Of a DNA stretch of 40,699 nucleotides, positions 25,071 through 33,862 are shown one piece after another; position 1 is the stretch's first letter, and each line of letters starts with the position of its first letter. The translations under genes and the position numbers were made by a program. The notes under the pieces were generated by a model. The model saw only the letters and a program-made list of their open reading frames with translations. It was not told where the DNA came from and searched no databases. The stretch is taken from assembly GCA_913049565.1 (NCBI GenBank), contig CAJWZG010000002.1:1-40699 (forward strand), written 5' to 3'. Source of the DNA: an uncultured Gammaproteobacteria bacterium. GTDB taxonomy: Bacteria; Pseudomonadota; Gammaproteobacteria; Pseudomonadales; Azotimanducaceae_A.

Positions 25071-27224
25071 TTACAACACCCGATCAAAAAATTGCAGGAT
25101 GGTGTTGAAGCGATGAATCGAAACATGCGCCTCCTGCATTGAGTGTTTGGCACCGGGATAGGTCATGAGTTCGAAGGATTTGCCGAGCTTTTGCAGTTCT
25201 GACATCAGCATGGTGCTGTGAGTGAACAGCACGTTGTCATCGGCCATGCCGTGAATCAGCAGCAGCGGTCGTTCTAACTGGGCCAGATGGGGCAACACGC
25301 TGCTGGCTTGATAAGCCTTCTCGTCGTCGTCGGGTAAACCCATAAAACGCTCGGTGTAGTGAGAATCGTAAAGCCGCCAATCGGCCACCGGCGCCACTGC
25401 AGCACCAGCTTTGAAGCAATGACCGGCCTGGGACAAGCACATGAGCGTCATATAGCCGCCGTAGCTGTGGCCGAAAACGCCAACACGCTGGGGATCTGCC
25501 CAAGACTCATTGGCTAAAATCTGCGTGCCTAGTAGTTGATCCTCCACCTCGATGCTGCCCATTTTTTTGTACAAGGGTGCCTCGAATAGACTGCCCCGGT
25601 TGGTGGCGCCGCGGTTGTCTAATTCCAGCACCCCATAGCCGCGCTGGGCAAACAATTGGACCAGCAAGGTGCCCCAGTCGCGACGCACCTTTTGCGCGCC
25701 GGGTCCGCCATAAACATAGACGATGGTCGGGTGCTTGCCTTGGATTTTCGCAGGGGGTGTGAGGCGATAGTGCAGCTCGTGTCCATGGCTCAATACGGTA
25801 CCGAACTGGGCCGTCACGTGGTGTTGCGCAAAGGGTGCGTAGCGGTGATCAGCACTAATGGTCTCCTCTGCAAGAACTTGCAGTTCGCCTTCGTTCATAT
25901 CGTTCAGGGTAATTCGCAGAGGGGTTTTGAGGCTACTGTAGCGGTCGAGGAACAGTGACGTGCCTTGGGCAACCACCACTTCATGCACGCCCGTTTGGGT
26001 GGTTAGCTGCTGATAACCAGAGCCATCCAAGGCAATCTCGAAAAGGTGGTTATCAATGGGGGTTTCATCCCATCCGGTTACCAGCGCCGTTTGTTCGTTG
26101 GTCGAGAGAATTTGGTTGACATGCGATGGTCCCCGCAAGCGCCTAACCGCATTGTTTGGAGTAATGACAATGGCCTGCCGTTGGCCTTCATCCTCGGAGG
26201 AAAACAGTAATTGGTGGTCGTCTAGCTCGTGCAGGTCATCGGTTAAATTGATCCATGTGGCTGAAGTCTCGCGATAACGTTCGAACCAGTTTTGTTGCTC
26301 AAAGTCATAAAAGCGCAGCGACAGATTTTGCTGCAGGCGGTCTTGCGTTTGCATACACAGACCGTTTTCTACAGGCAAAATGCGCGCTAAATAAGTATTG
26401 TCAGTGCCATCTGCAGAGGCCCAAATTTGCTCAGATAGCCGGGTTTGAGTATCAAAAATATGCAGCGTAACCGCTGGGTTGGTCGCGCCAGCATAGGGAT
26501 AGCGTTGGGCAACGGTACGCGAGCCGTTGCCATCGATCTCCATGCGATGACTTACCTCTACAGGGGTGTCGTCATTGCGACAGTAGATGAGATATCGGTC
26601 GCACCGCGACCACCAGGCTCCGGCGAAGCGGTGCATTTCTTCTGCTGCCAAGAAATCGGCAAGGCCGTAGCTTAGATTTTCGCCGCCATCTATAGTGACC
26701 CTAATCTCGTTTTCAAGATTGTCCATCGCTTTGTAAAACAGGTTGTTGTCCCGCACATAGCTCATTAGGAAACCGCTGGCGCTTGGGTTGAAACCACTGT
26801 GGCGGTGCGGGCTTGGTGTGATTTGCAGTGGCCTGCTTGCGCTGTCTGTGGACTGCATCAGATAGGCCTGTCCGTCTGCGTAAACCGCAAGGCTGCCGTC
26901 CTTACCCAACCACTGATAGTGCGAAATACCGAAAGTGAATTGGCGTTTGCGCTCGCGTTCAGCACGCTCAGCGTCGCTGAGTTCGGTTGCAGCTTCGTCG
27001 GCGTGGGCGTTTAAATCTGCTGCAGCTAAAAGCAAGACGTGTGAGCTGCTGGCGCGCTCAAAATGCCATAGATCTAGGGTGGTGGGAGTCTCTAGGGTGC
27101 CTTTGAGATAGCTGACAAATTCGCCGCAGGGAGAAAATTTAAATTGGCTCGGTAGCGTAGGGCGCAGGCCCGGCGGCGTAAACAAAATTTCTGGGGTGAG
27201 GATTTGTGATGTCTTTGCGTGCAA
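25071..27224 (-). CDS. dipeptidyl-peptidase IV-like S9 serine peptidase
   Basis: 717 residues with no clear signal peptide. The first two thirds form a DPP-IV N-terminal beta-propeller; the C-terminal alpha/beta-hydrolase domain carries S587 in GHSYGGYM, D662 in GMADDNVLF and H694 in GAKHSM. The Glu-containing propeller element that binds the substrate N-terminus in true DPP-IV is suggested by AAEEMHRFAGAWWS. It should cleave X-Pro (or X-Ala) dipeptides from peptide N-termini. TTG is the start, with AAAAAGGACAG upstream. It follows pepQ by 38 bases on the same strand, so the two likely form an operon for proline-peptide breakdown. Confidence 0.92.
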   Translation of the reverse strand: MHAKTSQILTPEILFTPPGLRPTLPSQFKFSPCGEFVSYLKGTLETPTTLDLWHFERASSSHVLLLAAADLNAHADEAATELSDAERAERERKRQFTFGISHYQWLGKDGSLAVYADGQAYLMQSTDSASRPLQITPSPHRHSGFNPSASGFLMSYVRDNNLFYKAMDNLENEIRVTIDGGENLSYGLADFLAAEEMHRFAGAWWSRCDRYLIYCRNDDTPVEVSHRMEIDGNGSRTVAQRYPYAGATNPAVTLHIFDTQTRLSEQIWASADGTDNTYLARILPVENGLCMQTQDRLQQNLSLRFYDFEQQNWFERYRETSATWINLTDDLHELDDHQLLFSSEDEGQRQAIVITPNNAVRRLRGPSHVNQILSTNEQTALVTGWDETPIDNHLFEIALDGSGYQQLTTQTGVHEVVVAQGTSLFLDRYSSLKTPLRITLNDMNEGELQVLAEETISADHRYAPFAQHHVTAQFGTVLSHGHELHYRLTPPAKIQGKHPTIVYVYGGPGAQKVRRDWGTLLVQLFAQRGYGVLELDNRGATNRGSLFEAPLYKKMGSIEVEDQLLGTQILANESWADPQRVGVFGHSYGGYMTLMCLSQAGHCFKAGAAVAPVADWRLYDSHYTERFMGLPDDDEKAYQASSVLPHLAQLERPLLLIHGMADDNVLFTHSTMLMSELQKLGKSFELMTYPGAKHSMQEAHVSIHRFNTILQFFDRVL

Positions 27225-27262
27225 GTGGCTGTCCTTTTTAGGGCGTGTTTTACAGCTTATTT

Positions 27263-28618
27263 TTATAGCTTGGCAAAAGCATCGCGGGTCATGTTTTCGA
27301 TGCCAGCCTCAGCGGGCAGCAGTCTGATGTTGTCCTCAATGCGAATGCCGCCAAAGGGTGTCAGCAGATCCACCAAGGCCCAGTCTATCGGCGCGTTCGC
27401 GGCGCGTTTTTGCTCTAGCAACATGGGAATGAAGTAGAGGCCCGGTTCTACCGTGATGACCATATTTTCCGCCAGCGGCCGAGTCAGTCGCAAAGATGCG
27501 TAATTTTCCGGCGGAGGTGACATTTGGCCTTCAATGTCGAGTTGCTGTCCGCCGACGTCATGGACTTGAATGCCGAGCAAATGCCCAAGCCCGTGGGGGC
27601 AGAACGGCGCCGTCAACTGGCCGTCAAACGCTTCTTGGGCACTACAGGTCAAAATGCCGGTGTCGGCCAATACAGACGCCAGCGAGCGATGCATAGCAGC
27701 CTGTAGATCAACATAGTTGGCCCCGGGCGCGACCTGGGCAATTAACCCATCCTGATGTGTTTGCATGCGTTCGAGCAGGGTGCCGAACAGATCTTTTGCC
27801 GCCGCGGAATAACAGCTGGGACCGATATAGGTACGCGTAATATCGCTAGCATAGCCATTGACGTTGGCACCCGCATCAATCAGCAGGCTGTTAAGGTGCG
27901 CGGCGCGATCGCGGTTCTGATATTGGTAATGCAGTAGGCTGGCATGCTCGTTTTGGGCGATGATGTTGCCATAGGGCAACTGCCATTCGTTCATGCTGCT
28001 GGCGCGTAAGAACGCCAGATGTATTTCAAATTCACTGGCTCCGTCTGCAAACGCCTGCTGGGCGGCACGGTGGCCGCAAGCACCCAACTCGGCAGCCTGA
28101 CGCATTAACGCCAGTTCGTATTCGGTCTTACAGGCGCGCTGGAAATGCAGGGCATGTATGACCTTAGGTGGATTTAAGACGCATTGCGCAGTGACCGGTG
28201 CATCGAACTCGCTGATTTGGGCAACTGGTCGCTTGCCCGAGGCGGCGCCAGCCAGGTGCTGCTCAAGCGCTGAAGCAAGCTTGCCCTGATCCGCAAACAC
28301 CCGAACATCAAGGTATTCGTCGAGCTGAGTGGGTGCAGGGGTTGCCGCGTGCCAAAAATCTTCGGGCTGGTGGAAGAGCAGCAGTGGTTTAGCGGCGTCG
28401 GAGAAAATAAACCATGAATTTTCGCCGCACTGTTCCTTGGCAAGCCACTGCACTAGAAGTGGGTTGGGTCGAAAGGCCGGGCCTTGATCGTCATGCAAGT
28501 AAAACTGTTGGCGCCCGGCGGCGACGGCGATGGCCGCGAATTCTGTGCGTTCCAAAACATTTGCCCAGAATTCACTTAGGGTTCGGTAATGGGCCTGCAT
28601 AACGGTGCTTTGATCCAT
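27263..28618 (-). CDS. pepQ: Xaa-Pro dipeptidase
   Basis: 451 residues (E. coli PepQ 443). An N-terminal substrate-shaping domain precedes the pita-bread catalytic domain. The two-metal ligands are D248 and D259 (IDAGANVNGYASDITRTY), H346 (GLGHLLG), E391 (TVEPGLYF) and E428 (RIEDN). It splits X-Pro dipeptides, the product class released by the DPP-IV-like enzyme encoded just downstream. It is divergent from the molybdenum-hydroxylase subunit gene, with 165 bases between. Confidence 0.95.
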   Translation of the reverse strand: MDQSTVMQAHYRTLSEFWANVLERTEFAAIAVAAGRQQFYLHDDQGPAFRPNPLLVQWLAKEQCGENSWFIFSDAAKPLLLFHQPEDFWHAATPAPTQLDEYLDVRVFADQGKLASALEQHLAGAASGKRPVAQISEFDAPVTAQCVLNPPKVIHALHFQRACKTEYELALMRQAAELGACGHRAAQQAFADGASEFEIHLAFLRASSMNEWQLPYGNIIAQNEHASLLHYQYQNRDRAAHLNSLLIDAGANVNGYASDITRTYIGPSCYSAAAKDLFGTLLERMQTHQDGLIAQVAPGANYVDLQAAMHRSLASVLADTGILTCSAQEAFDGQLTAPFCPHGLGHLLGIQVHDVGGQQLDIEGQMSPPPENYASLRLTRPLAENMVITVEPGLYFIPMLLEQKRAANAPIDWALVDLLTPFGGIRIEDNIRLLPAEAGIENMTRDAFAKL

Positions 28619-28783
28619 GTCATCCTTCGCTGCGGCTGGTTTAAAGGCGTTGAGTGTAGTGCTGTGGCTAGGTCGCGGCTACTGGCTTTGTGTGTGATGA
28701 AACCGAGACAAGCCATACTCTGCAGATTTAACCCCTGTAAGGGACGTGTTACCTTCTCGGCGAGAGAAACCAACGAGGGAATT

Positions 28784-29659
28784 ATGGAGAACTATGCATA
28801 CGCAGCGCCCAGTAGCGTCGCCGAGACGGTTGCACTGCTGGCAGACAATGCCAGTGCCGGTAGGCAAACACAGATTCTGGCTGGTGGCACTGATGTACTG
28901 GTGCAGATGCGCTCAGCCGGACATACCCCGCGTACGATTGTCGACATCAAGACGTTGGCGGAAACAAACCGTCTCGAGGTCGGCGCCGGTGGTATCTACA
29001 TCGGTTCAGCGGTACCCAGTGCGGTGATCAACGAAAATGCTGAGCTGCAGCAAGCCCTACCCGGACTGCTCGAAGCAGCGGATCTGATTGGGTCGACCCA
29101 AATTCAGGGTCGGGCGACCATTTGCGGTAATTTGTGCAACGCCTCACCCGCAGGTGACAGCATTCCCGCGATGATTGCGGCGGGCGCTGTTTGCGAGATT
29201 GCAACAGACTCAGGTACCCGCGAGTTGCCGGTAGAAGATTTCGTGGTTGGAGTGGGACGCAACGCGTTAGCCGCAGGAGAATTCTTGCTCGGGCTAAAGC
29301 TGCCTATGCCCGCGAGTAACACCAAGGATGCCTACCTCCGCTTTACACCACGAACCGAAATGGACATAGCGGTTGCCGGTGTCGGTGTTTCTTTGACCCT
29401 TGAAGGCAAGCAGTGTACCAACGCACGAGTGGCGATTGGTGCGGTAGCCCCGACGGCCAAATTGGTGCCCGCAGCGGCTCAGGCCCTGATTGGCACTCAA
29501 CTTGACGCACAAGCACTGCAGTTGGCCGGCGAAGCCTGCAAGGCTGCGGCCTCGCCGATCAGCGACAAGCGCGGCACTGTGGAATATCGCAAGAAGGTGG
29601 TTGCCGTATTGTGTCGGCGCGCCGTAGCAATTGCGCATCAGCGCGTTCAAGGAGGGTAA
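28784..29659 (+). CDS. molybdenum hydroxylase FAD-binding (medium) subunit
   Basis: 291 residues from ATG 28784, chosen because GAGGG lies just upstream and the protein then begins at the family N-terminus; the frame stays open further upstream. FAD-binding motifs are AGGTDVL (near 32) and TICGNLCNASPAGDS, where a Cys replaces the second Gly of the usual TIGGN. The C-terminal CO-dehydrogenase flavoprotein domain follows. Such subunits pass electrons from the Fe-S subunit to an acceptor in xanthine, CO or aldehyde dehydrogenases. The Fe-S subunit is directly downstream; no molybdopterin subunit is nearby. Substrate cannot be inferred. Confidence 0.9.
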   Translation: MENYAYAAPSSVAETVALLADNASAGRQTQILAGGTDVLVQMRSAGHTPRTIVDIKTLAETNRLEVGAGGIYIGSAVPSAVINENAELQQALPGLLEAADLIGSTQIQGRATICGNLCNASPAGDSIPAMIAAGAVCEIATDSGTRELPVEDFVVGVGRNALAAGEFLLGLKLPMPASNTKDAYLRFTPRTEMDIAVAGVGVSLTLEGKQCTNARVAIGAVAPTAKLVPAAAQALIGTQLDAQALQLAGEACKAAASPISDKRGTVEYRKKVVAVLCRRAVAIAHQRVQGG

Positions 29660-29661
29660 CT

Positions 29662-30141
29662 GTGGCCAGACTACAAGTTGAAACAACAATTAATGGCGAG
29701 ACTCGTGAATTTCTCTGTGACGCCGACCAATCCATGCTGGATGTGTTAAGAGACGAACTGGGTCTTACTGGCACCAAGGAAGGTTGCGGTACTGGCGACT
29801 GCGGAGCTTGTTCGGTACTCGTCGATGGCCGCTTGGTGTGTTCTTGTCTGATGCTTGGAGTGGAATCTTCGGGCAAGAGTGTTGAAACCATCGAAGGCAT
29901 TGCAGGCGATGAAGGTCTACATCCACTGCAGCGCCAGTTTCTTGAAAATGCCGCACTGCAGTGCGGTATCTGCACGCCAGGATTTATCGTCGCCTCCAAG
30001 GCTCTGCTGGCCAAAAACCCTAACCCAGATGAAGAAACCATTCGGTATTGGCTTGCCGGCAATCTCTGCCGCTGCACGGGTTACGACAAAATTGTCCGCG
30101 CCGTGCAAGACGCTGCGGCGGAAATGTCCCACCCTGCATAA
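29662..30141 (+). CDS. molybdenum hydroxylase [2Fe-2S] (small) subunit
   Basis: 159 residues from GTG 29662, preceded by AAGGAGGG; upstream in-frame codons belong to the previous gene. The plant-ferredoxin-type cluster ligands are C42, C47, C50 and C62; the second cluster uses C101, C104, C136 and C138 (CGICTPGF, CRCTGY). It carries electrons from the Mo site to FAD. The gene begins two bases after the FAD subunit stop. The large Mo-cofactor subunit that should complete the complex is not encoded on either side. Confidence 0.94.
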   Translation: MARLQVETTINGETREFLCDADQSMLDVLRDELGLTGTKEGCGTGDCGACSVLVDGRLVCSCLMLGVESSGKSVETIEGIAGDEGLHPLQRQFLENAALQCGICTPGFIVASKALLAKNPNPDEETIRYWLAGNLCRCTGYDKIVRAVQDAAAEMSHPA

Positions 30142-30192
30142 GGCAGGGTCGTCGTCAGAGCATCGTTTCCCAGCTAACAAGAGCTGGGGTTT
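30131..30192. terminator. two adjacent hairpins in a convergent spacer
   Basis: ACCCTGC-ATAAG-GCAGGGT (30131-30149) overlaps the Fe-S subunit stop codon, and CCCAGCT-aacaag-AGCTGGG (30169-30188) is followed by GTTT. Both stems are seven pairs. They lie between converging genes and could end transcription from the left; the U tract is short, so efficiency is uncertain. Confidence 0.5.
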
Positions 30193-30207
30193 GGCAGACG
30201 GGGAGGT

Positions 30208-30870
30208 TTAAGGAAAGGTCAGTCCTGTGATCGCGGCCAAGTCGTCGATGGCCTGTGCTTCGGTAACGACTTTAACTGTCTGCATGCCTAGGCCGCGTGC
30301 TGGCTTCAAGTTGACCCCTAAGTCATCAAGAAAAATCGCTTCCTCGCAGGCCACGCCGAGGCGCTCACAGGTGCGGGTATAGATCTCTGGGTTGGGCTTG
30401 CGTATGCCTTCGATACTCGATTCCACAACAAGATCGAACAACGCCATAACCTCAGCTACAGCATCTGCCTTGGCTTGGTCTCTTGCCATGCCGGGCCCCG
30501 CGCCAGCCTTCACATTGTTGGTAATGCACGCCACCTTGTAATGCTGCTTGCACAGTTTGAGCACCTCTACCATGCGTGGGCGCAGCGCACCGGACAGCAC
30601 GGCGATCACTTCCTTGCCATCAATTCGATGCCCGCGTGCAGCGCTTTCAGCAGCAAAAAGAGCACCAAATTCCTCGAGCGAAACACTATTGGATTCGAAT
30701 TGAGCCCAGGCATTGCTATCTGGGTTGATGGCATTGGTTTGGCGAATAAAGTCCGCTGGCGCTCCCAGACGTGATTCCAAGGCGCGAAAGGCCTCGAACG
30801 GGCTACTGGTGAACACGCCGCCAAAATCCCACAGAATCGCCGAGGTCTTGGTTGATGATTCGTTAGCCAC
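30208..30870 (-). CDS. HAD-superfamily hydrolase (subfamily IA)
   Basis: 220 residues. Motif I is WDFGGVF (nucleophile D15), motif II ITNN, motif III Lys in GIRKPNPEIY, and motif IV FLDDLGVN. The sequence resembles the ACAD10/epoxide-hydrolase N-domain-like HAD group (the GIRKPDP and DDLGxNLKxAR pattern), whose members are phosphatases of unclear substrate. Cytosolic, no signal. It is downstream of phoB on the same strand, 138 bp away; phosphate-related function is tempting but unproven. Confidence 0.85.
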   Translation of the reverse strand: MANESSTKTSAILWDFGGVFTSSPFEAFRALESRLGAPADFIRQTNAINPDSNAWAQFESNSVSLEEFGALFAAESAARGHRIDGKEVIAVLSGALRPRMVEVLKLCKQHYKVACITNNVKAGAGPGMARDQAKADAVAEVMALFDLVVESSIEGIRKPNPEIYTRTCERLGVACEEAIFLDDLGVNLKPARGLGMQTVKVVTEAQAIDDLAAITGLTFP

Positions 30871-31008
30871 TTGCTGCTCCTTAATACAATCGAGGGTTGA
30901 AGGAGACGCAGTTTAGTACGCTAGACGTGAGGAGAACATGGCGGAATGAGTTGGCCGTTAAAAACTTACAGCGTAGTTGCGGCTGAAATTTGCAGGCGTC
31001 CGCAAGCG

Positions 31009-31695
31009 TTAGTTTTTCGGGGTGAAGCGATAACCCACACTGCGAACGGTCTGTACGGTGTTATCCAGCCCAAAGGGCTTTAGGACTTTTCGCAGCCGCA
31101 GGATATGGACGTCGACGGTGCGGGTTTCGATGTAGGTGCTGCGGCCCCATACCCGGTCGAGCAACTGATCGCGCTCGAAAACACGGTCAGGGTTGCGCAT
31201 TAGAAGTTCAAGCAAGCGATATTCGGTCGGGCCTATGTTGATATCCGTGCCCGCTATGGTGACGCGATGACTGACAAGATCGATACGAATGCCAGATGAT
31301 TCAACGGTATCGTCCTCGGGTACACCCGTGCGGCGCAGCAGGGCTTTGATTCGAGCAACTAACTCCCGAGGCGAAAAAGGCTTGCTCATATAATCATCAA
31401 TGCCTGATTCGAAACTTTTCAACAAGTCGGTTTCTTCGCTTCTGGCAGTCAGCATCAGCAGTGGCAGCTTGTTCGTGAGCCCATCGCGCCTTAGGCGTTT
31501 AGCCAACTCGACACCGCTCATGCCAGGCAGCATCCAATCGACAATCAGAATATCTGGAAGCTTGTTATCAAGGTACTGCAAAGCCATTTCGCCGCTTGCT
31601 GCTTCTGCGACATCAAAGCCTGCCCTGACCAAGGAGAAGTTCAACAACTCGCGGATTTCAGGCTCGTCCTCGACAATAAGAATAGATGTTGCCAC
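31009..31695 (-). CDS. phoB: phosphate-regulon response regulator PhoB
   Basis: 228 residues. Receiver domain with phosphoacceptor D53 (IVDWMLPGMSG), acidic pocket at E9/D10/E11, Thr in LMLTARS and Lys in MSKPFSP. An OmpR-type winged-helix domain follows, with the recognition region RTVDVHILRLRKVL and the ending VQTVRSVGYRF. The start is GTG with GGAG eight bases upstream. PhoB activates phosphate-starvation genes. Its kinase gene phoR, usually the next gene, is not found; an HAD hydrolase follows instead. A Pho-box-like repeat lies in front. Confidence 0.93.
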   Translation of the reverse strand: MATSILIVEDEPEIRELLNFSLVRAGFDVAEAASGEMALQYLDNKLPDILIVDWMLPGMSGVELAKRLRRDGLTNKLPLLMLTARSEETDLLKSFESGIDDYMSKPFSPRELVARIKALLRRTGVPEDDTVESSGIRIDLVSHRVTIAGTDINIGPTEYRLLELLMRNPDRVFERDQLLDRVWGRSTYIETRTVDVHILRLRKVLKPFGLDNTVQTVRSVGYRFTPKN

Positions 31696-31739
31696 GGTTT
31701 ATCTCCGCTGCTTGGGTTATCGATTGTACTCAGTTGGCA

Positions 31740-31775
31740 GTATTAAACGATGCGATTGTGACGATTGAGTGACCA
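31740..31775 (-). promoter_or_regulatory. Pho-box-like promoter of phoB
   Basis: On the minus strand GTCAC is repeated exactly 11 bp apart (plus-strand copies at 31758-31762 and 31769-31773), the period of PhoB half-sites. A -10 hexamer TAATAC (31740-31745) follows after about 12 bases, the layout of Pho-regulated promoters. The half-sites match the CTGTCAT consensus only partly. Known PhoB autoregulation makes this plausible. Confidence 0.4.
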
Positions 31776-31946
31776 CATGGACGTCAGTGGGATCGACGTT
31801 TTCTGTCAAATTGCGTCGAAGCCGCCCGTTAAAGCCCGTTGCATGGTTGCAAGAATTGGGCAACGCGATAACGCCGTATTGGCCTTAGGGCTTTGTTGCT
31901 CAAATGTGCCACGACTCGCTAGGATAGAAGTTTTAGGAGAAAAACC

Positions 31947-32618
31947 ATGGGCGAGATGACAACAATTGAGATGAACGACGGTTTTGCCTTGGGGGCGTAT
32001 ACCGCCAGTCCCGAACACGGTGAGGCCAAGGGTGTCATCGTGGTTATTCAAGAAATTTTTGGTGTCAATGGACATATCAAGGAAGTGGCAGACGGTTATG
32101 CCAGCCATGGTTATATGAGCATTGCCCCGGCTTTGTTTGATCGAATCGAACCCGACGTTCAACTTGGCTACACAGAAGCAGACATGGGGCGCGGTATTGA
32201 ATTGGCTTTCCAACGTTTGCAAATGGATCGCACCCTGCAAGATCTGCAAAGTGTCGTAGACTATGCCGCAGCACATGGCTCGGTCGGCGTTGTAGGATAT
32301 TGTTTCGGCGGCTTACTAACCTATCTTAGCGCCGCAAGCATTTCCGGGGTGGCGGCGGCTTCTAGTTATTACGGAGGCGGCGTCGCCGGCGTTTTGGAGC
32401 AACAGCCTAAGTGCCCTTTGATCATGCACTTCGGTGAACTCGATGCACACATACCGATGTCCGATGTAGAAAAAATCAAAGCTGCTAACCCCAACGTCCC
32501 TGTACACGTCTACGCCGCCGATCATGGCTTTAACTGCGATCATCGGGGTAGCTACGACGCGGCCGCAGCGTCTGTCGCGCTAGAGCGTTCACTCGCGCAC
32601 TTCGCGGCCCATCTGTGA
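31947..32618 (+). CDS. dienelactone hydrolase family protein
   Basis: 223 residues. Alpha/beta hydrolase with the DLH nucleophile C119 in GYCFGG, D166 in GELDAHIP, H193 in ADHGFNC, and E36 in VIQEIFGVN, which in classical enzymes positions the Cys. Classical members open dienelactones in chloroaromatic degradation, but many marine homologues have unknown ester substrates. No aromatic-degradation genes are nearby. TTTTAGGAG sits before the ATG. It is divergent from phoB with 251 bases between. Confidence 0.92.
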   Translation: MGEMTTIEMNDGFALGAYTASPEHGEAKGVIVVIQEIFGVNGHIKEVADGYASHGYMSIAPALFDRIEPDVQLGYTEADMGRGIELAFQRLQMDRTLQDLQSVVDYAAAHGSVGVVGYCFGGLLTYLSAASISGVAAASSYYGGGVAGVLEQQPKCPLIMHFGELDAHIPMSDVEKIKAANPNVPVHVYAADHGFNCDHRGSYDAAAASVALERSLAHFAAHL

Positions 32619-33081
32619 GTCGAAAAGTCCGTCGATAAAGCCGTTTGCAAGTTCTAGAGTTGCATTGGGTCGAAAATTTCGTCTTCGGGCGCTTGACGGT
32701 ATTGTCACCAACGGGTGACGAACGTACCGTTTGGTAACAAATCCGACGAAAGGAGGTGCGTATTCGCCTTCGAGGCGATTTATTTGTAAGTTCTTTTCAA
32801 CTCTGTGGTGCCGAGTATTGACAATATCTTGGCCTTTGTTGATCCTTCGCTCCGGATCAAGTGGGGAGGCCACAAATGCACGCTCGAAAAGGGCGCTTGC
32901 TATCCATCAGTGCGAATACCCGAGGGTTCTCTCTCAGAGGTAGCTGTAAAACGCGACATCAGAAATTTTGCTTCGGCAGAGTAAAGCCGGGTTTAGAAAG
33001 TGATTTAAGGTACCGCCTTCGGCTGCACCTCAGAATCGTTTAACCAAACAGAAACTAGGGATTTTCCAGTAGGAAGTACTA
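32619..33081. other. non-coding stretch before the TonB2-type operon
   Basis: 463 bases without a convincing gene. It contains small hairpins: GTCACC/GGTGAC (32704-32719), TCGCC/GGCGA within 32763-32778, and TGATCC/GGATCA within 32840-32860. A TTGACA hexamer is at 32818-32823 without a good -10 at normal spacing. A strong AAAGGAGG at 32749-32756 is not followed by a sensible ORF. It probably holds the promoter and leader of the DUF3450-tonB operon. Confidence 0.5.
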
Positions 33082-33849
33082 ATGAAAAAACACATGCAAA
33101 ACCTGTTGCTAGCGCTGTTAGGCAGCGCAGCTGTATTTTCCGGATCGACGGCGATGGCTGCGACGTTTAACGACGTCTTTCAGGCTGCGGCGCAGATGAA
33201 TGCGCAGGCGAAGCGGTCCCAAGCCAAGATCGACGATTTAACGGAAGAAACGCGCCGGCTGTTGAATGAATACAAGACAGTGCTTAAAGAGGTCGAAGGC
33301 TTGAAGGTTTACAACCGTCAGCTGGAAAAGCAGATCGGTAACCAAGAGCAGGAAATGGTTCAACTTGCGGCTTCGATCGACGAAGTCACAATTATCGAGC
33401 GGCAAATTACACCCTTGATGCTTCGCATGATCGATGGCCTAGAGCAGTTTGTAGAGCTCGACGCGCCGTTTCTGCTGGATGAGCGTCGTGGTCGTGTCGA
33501 ACGCTTGCGAGAAATGATGGACCGTGCCGACGTTGCTGCGTCTGAGAAATTCCGCCGCGTAATGGAAGCGTATCAAGTAGAGATGGACTACGGCCGCACT
33601 ATGGAAGCGTACAGCGGTATTCATTCAATTAACGGTCAAGAGCGTGACGTTGAATTCCTACGCCTTGGTCGCACAGCGCTAATTTATCAAACACGTGATG
33701 CAAGCATGCAGGGTGTTTGGAACAAGCAAACTCGTCAGTGGGAAGAGCTTGATAGCAGCTACCGTACACAAATTACAAAAGGTCTGCGCATGGCGAAGAA
33801 GCAACTTGCACCAGACTTGCTAATGCTGCCAGTGGCAATTACAGACTAA
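33082..33849 (+). CDS. DUF3450 periplasmic protein of the TonB2-type system
   Basis: 255 residues. A signal peptide (MKKHMQNLLLALLGSAAVFS...AMAA) is followed by a long heptad-rich coiled coil (about 40-110) and a conserved C-terminal half with PLMLRMIDGLEQFV and QTRDASMQGVWNKQTRQWE. DUF3450 genes head ttpC-exbB-exbD-tonB operons in Alteromonas, Vibrio and relatives; molecular function is unknown. TAGGAAG precedes the ATG. Codon choice changes within the gene: CTG/GCG/TTG in the first two thirds, then CAA/ACA/CTT/GGT from about 33,600, matching the genes that follow. Confidence 0.88.
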   Translation: MKKHMQNLLLALLGSAAVFSGSTAMAATFNDVFQAAAQMNAQAKRSQAKIDDLTEETRRLLNEYKTVLKEVEGLKVYNRQLEKQIGNQEQEMVQLAASIDEVTIIERQITPLMLRMIDGLEQFVELDAPFLLDERRGRVERLREMMDRADVAASEKFRRVMEAYQVEMDYGRTMEAYSGIHSINGQERDVEFLRLGRTALIYQTRDASMQGVWNKQTRQWEELDSSYRTQITKGLRMAKKQLAPDLLMLPVAITD

Positions 33850-33862
33850 GAGGTTGATGAGA

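Noticed and set aside
31765..31959. 64-codon forward ORF between phoB and the dienelactone hydrolase gene
   Set aside because: It runs through the Pho-box candidate and overlaps the hydrolase start and its ribosome site; no recognisable motifs.
32749..32820. Strong AAAGGAGG suggesting a small gene in the spacer before DUF3450
   Set aside because: No ATG, GTG or TTG at suitable distance opens a sensible frame; the nearest option begins with ATT and is only about 20 codons.
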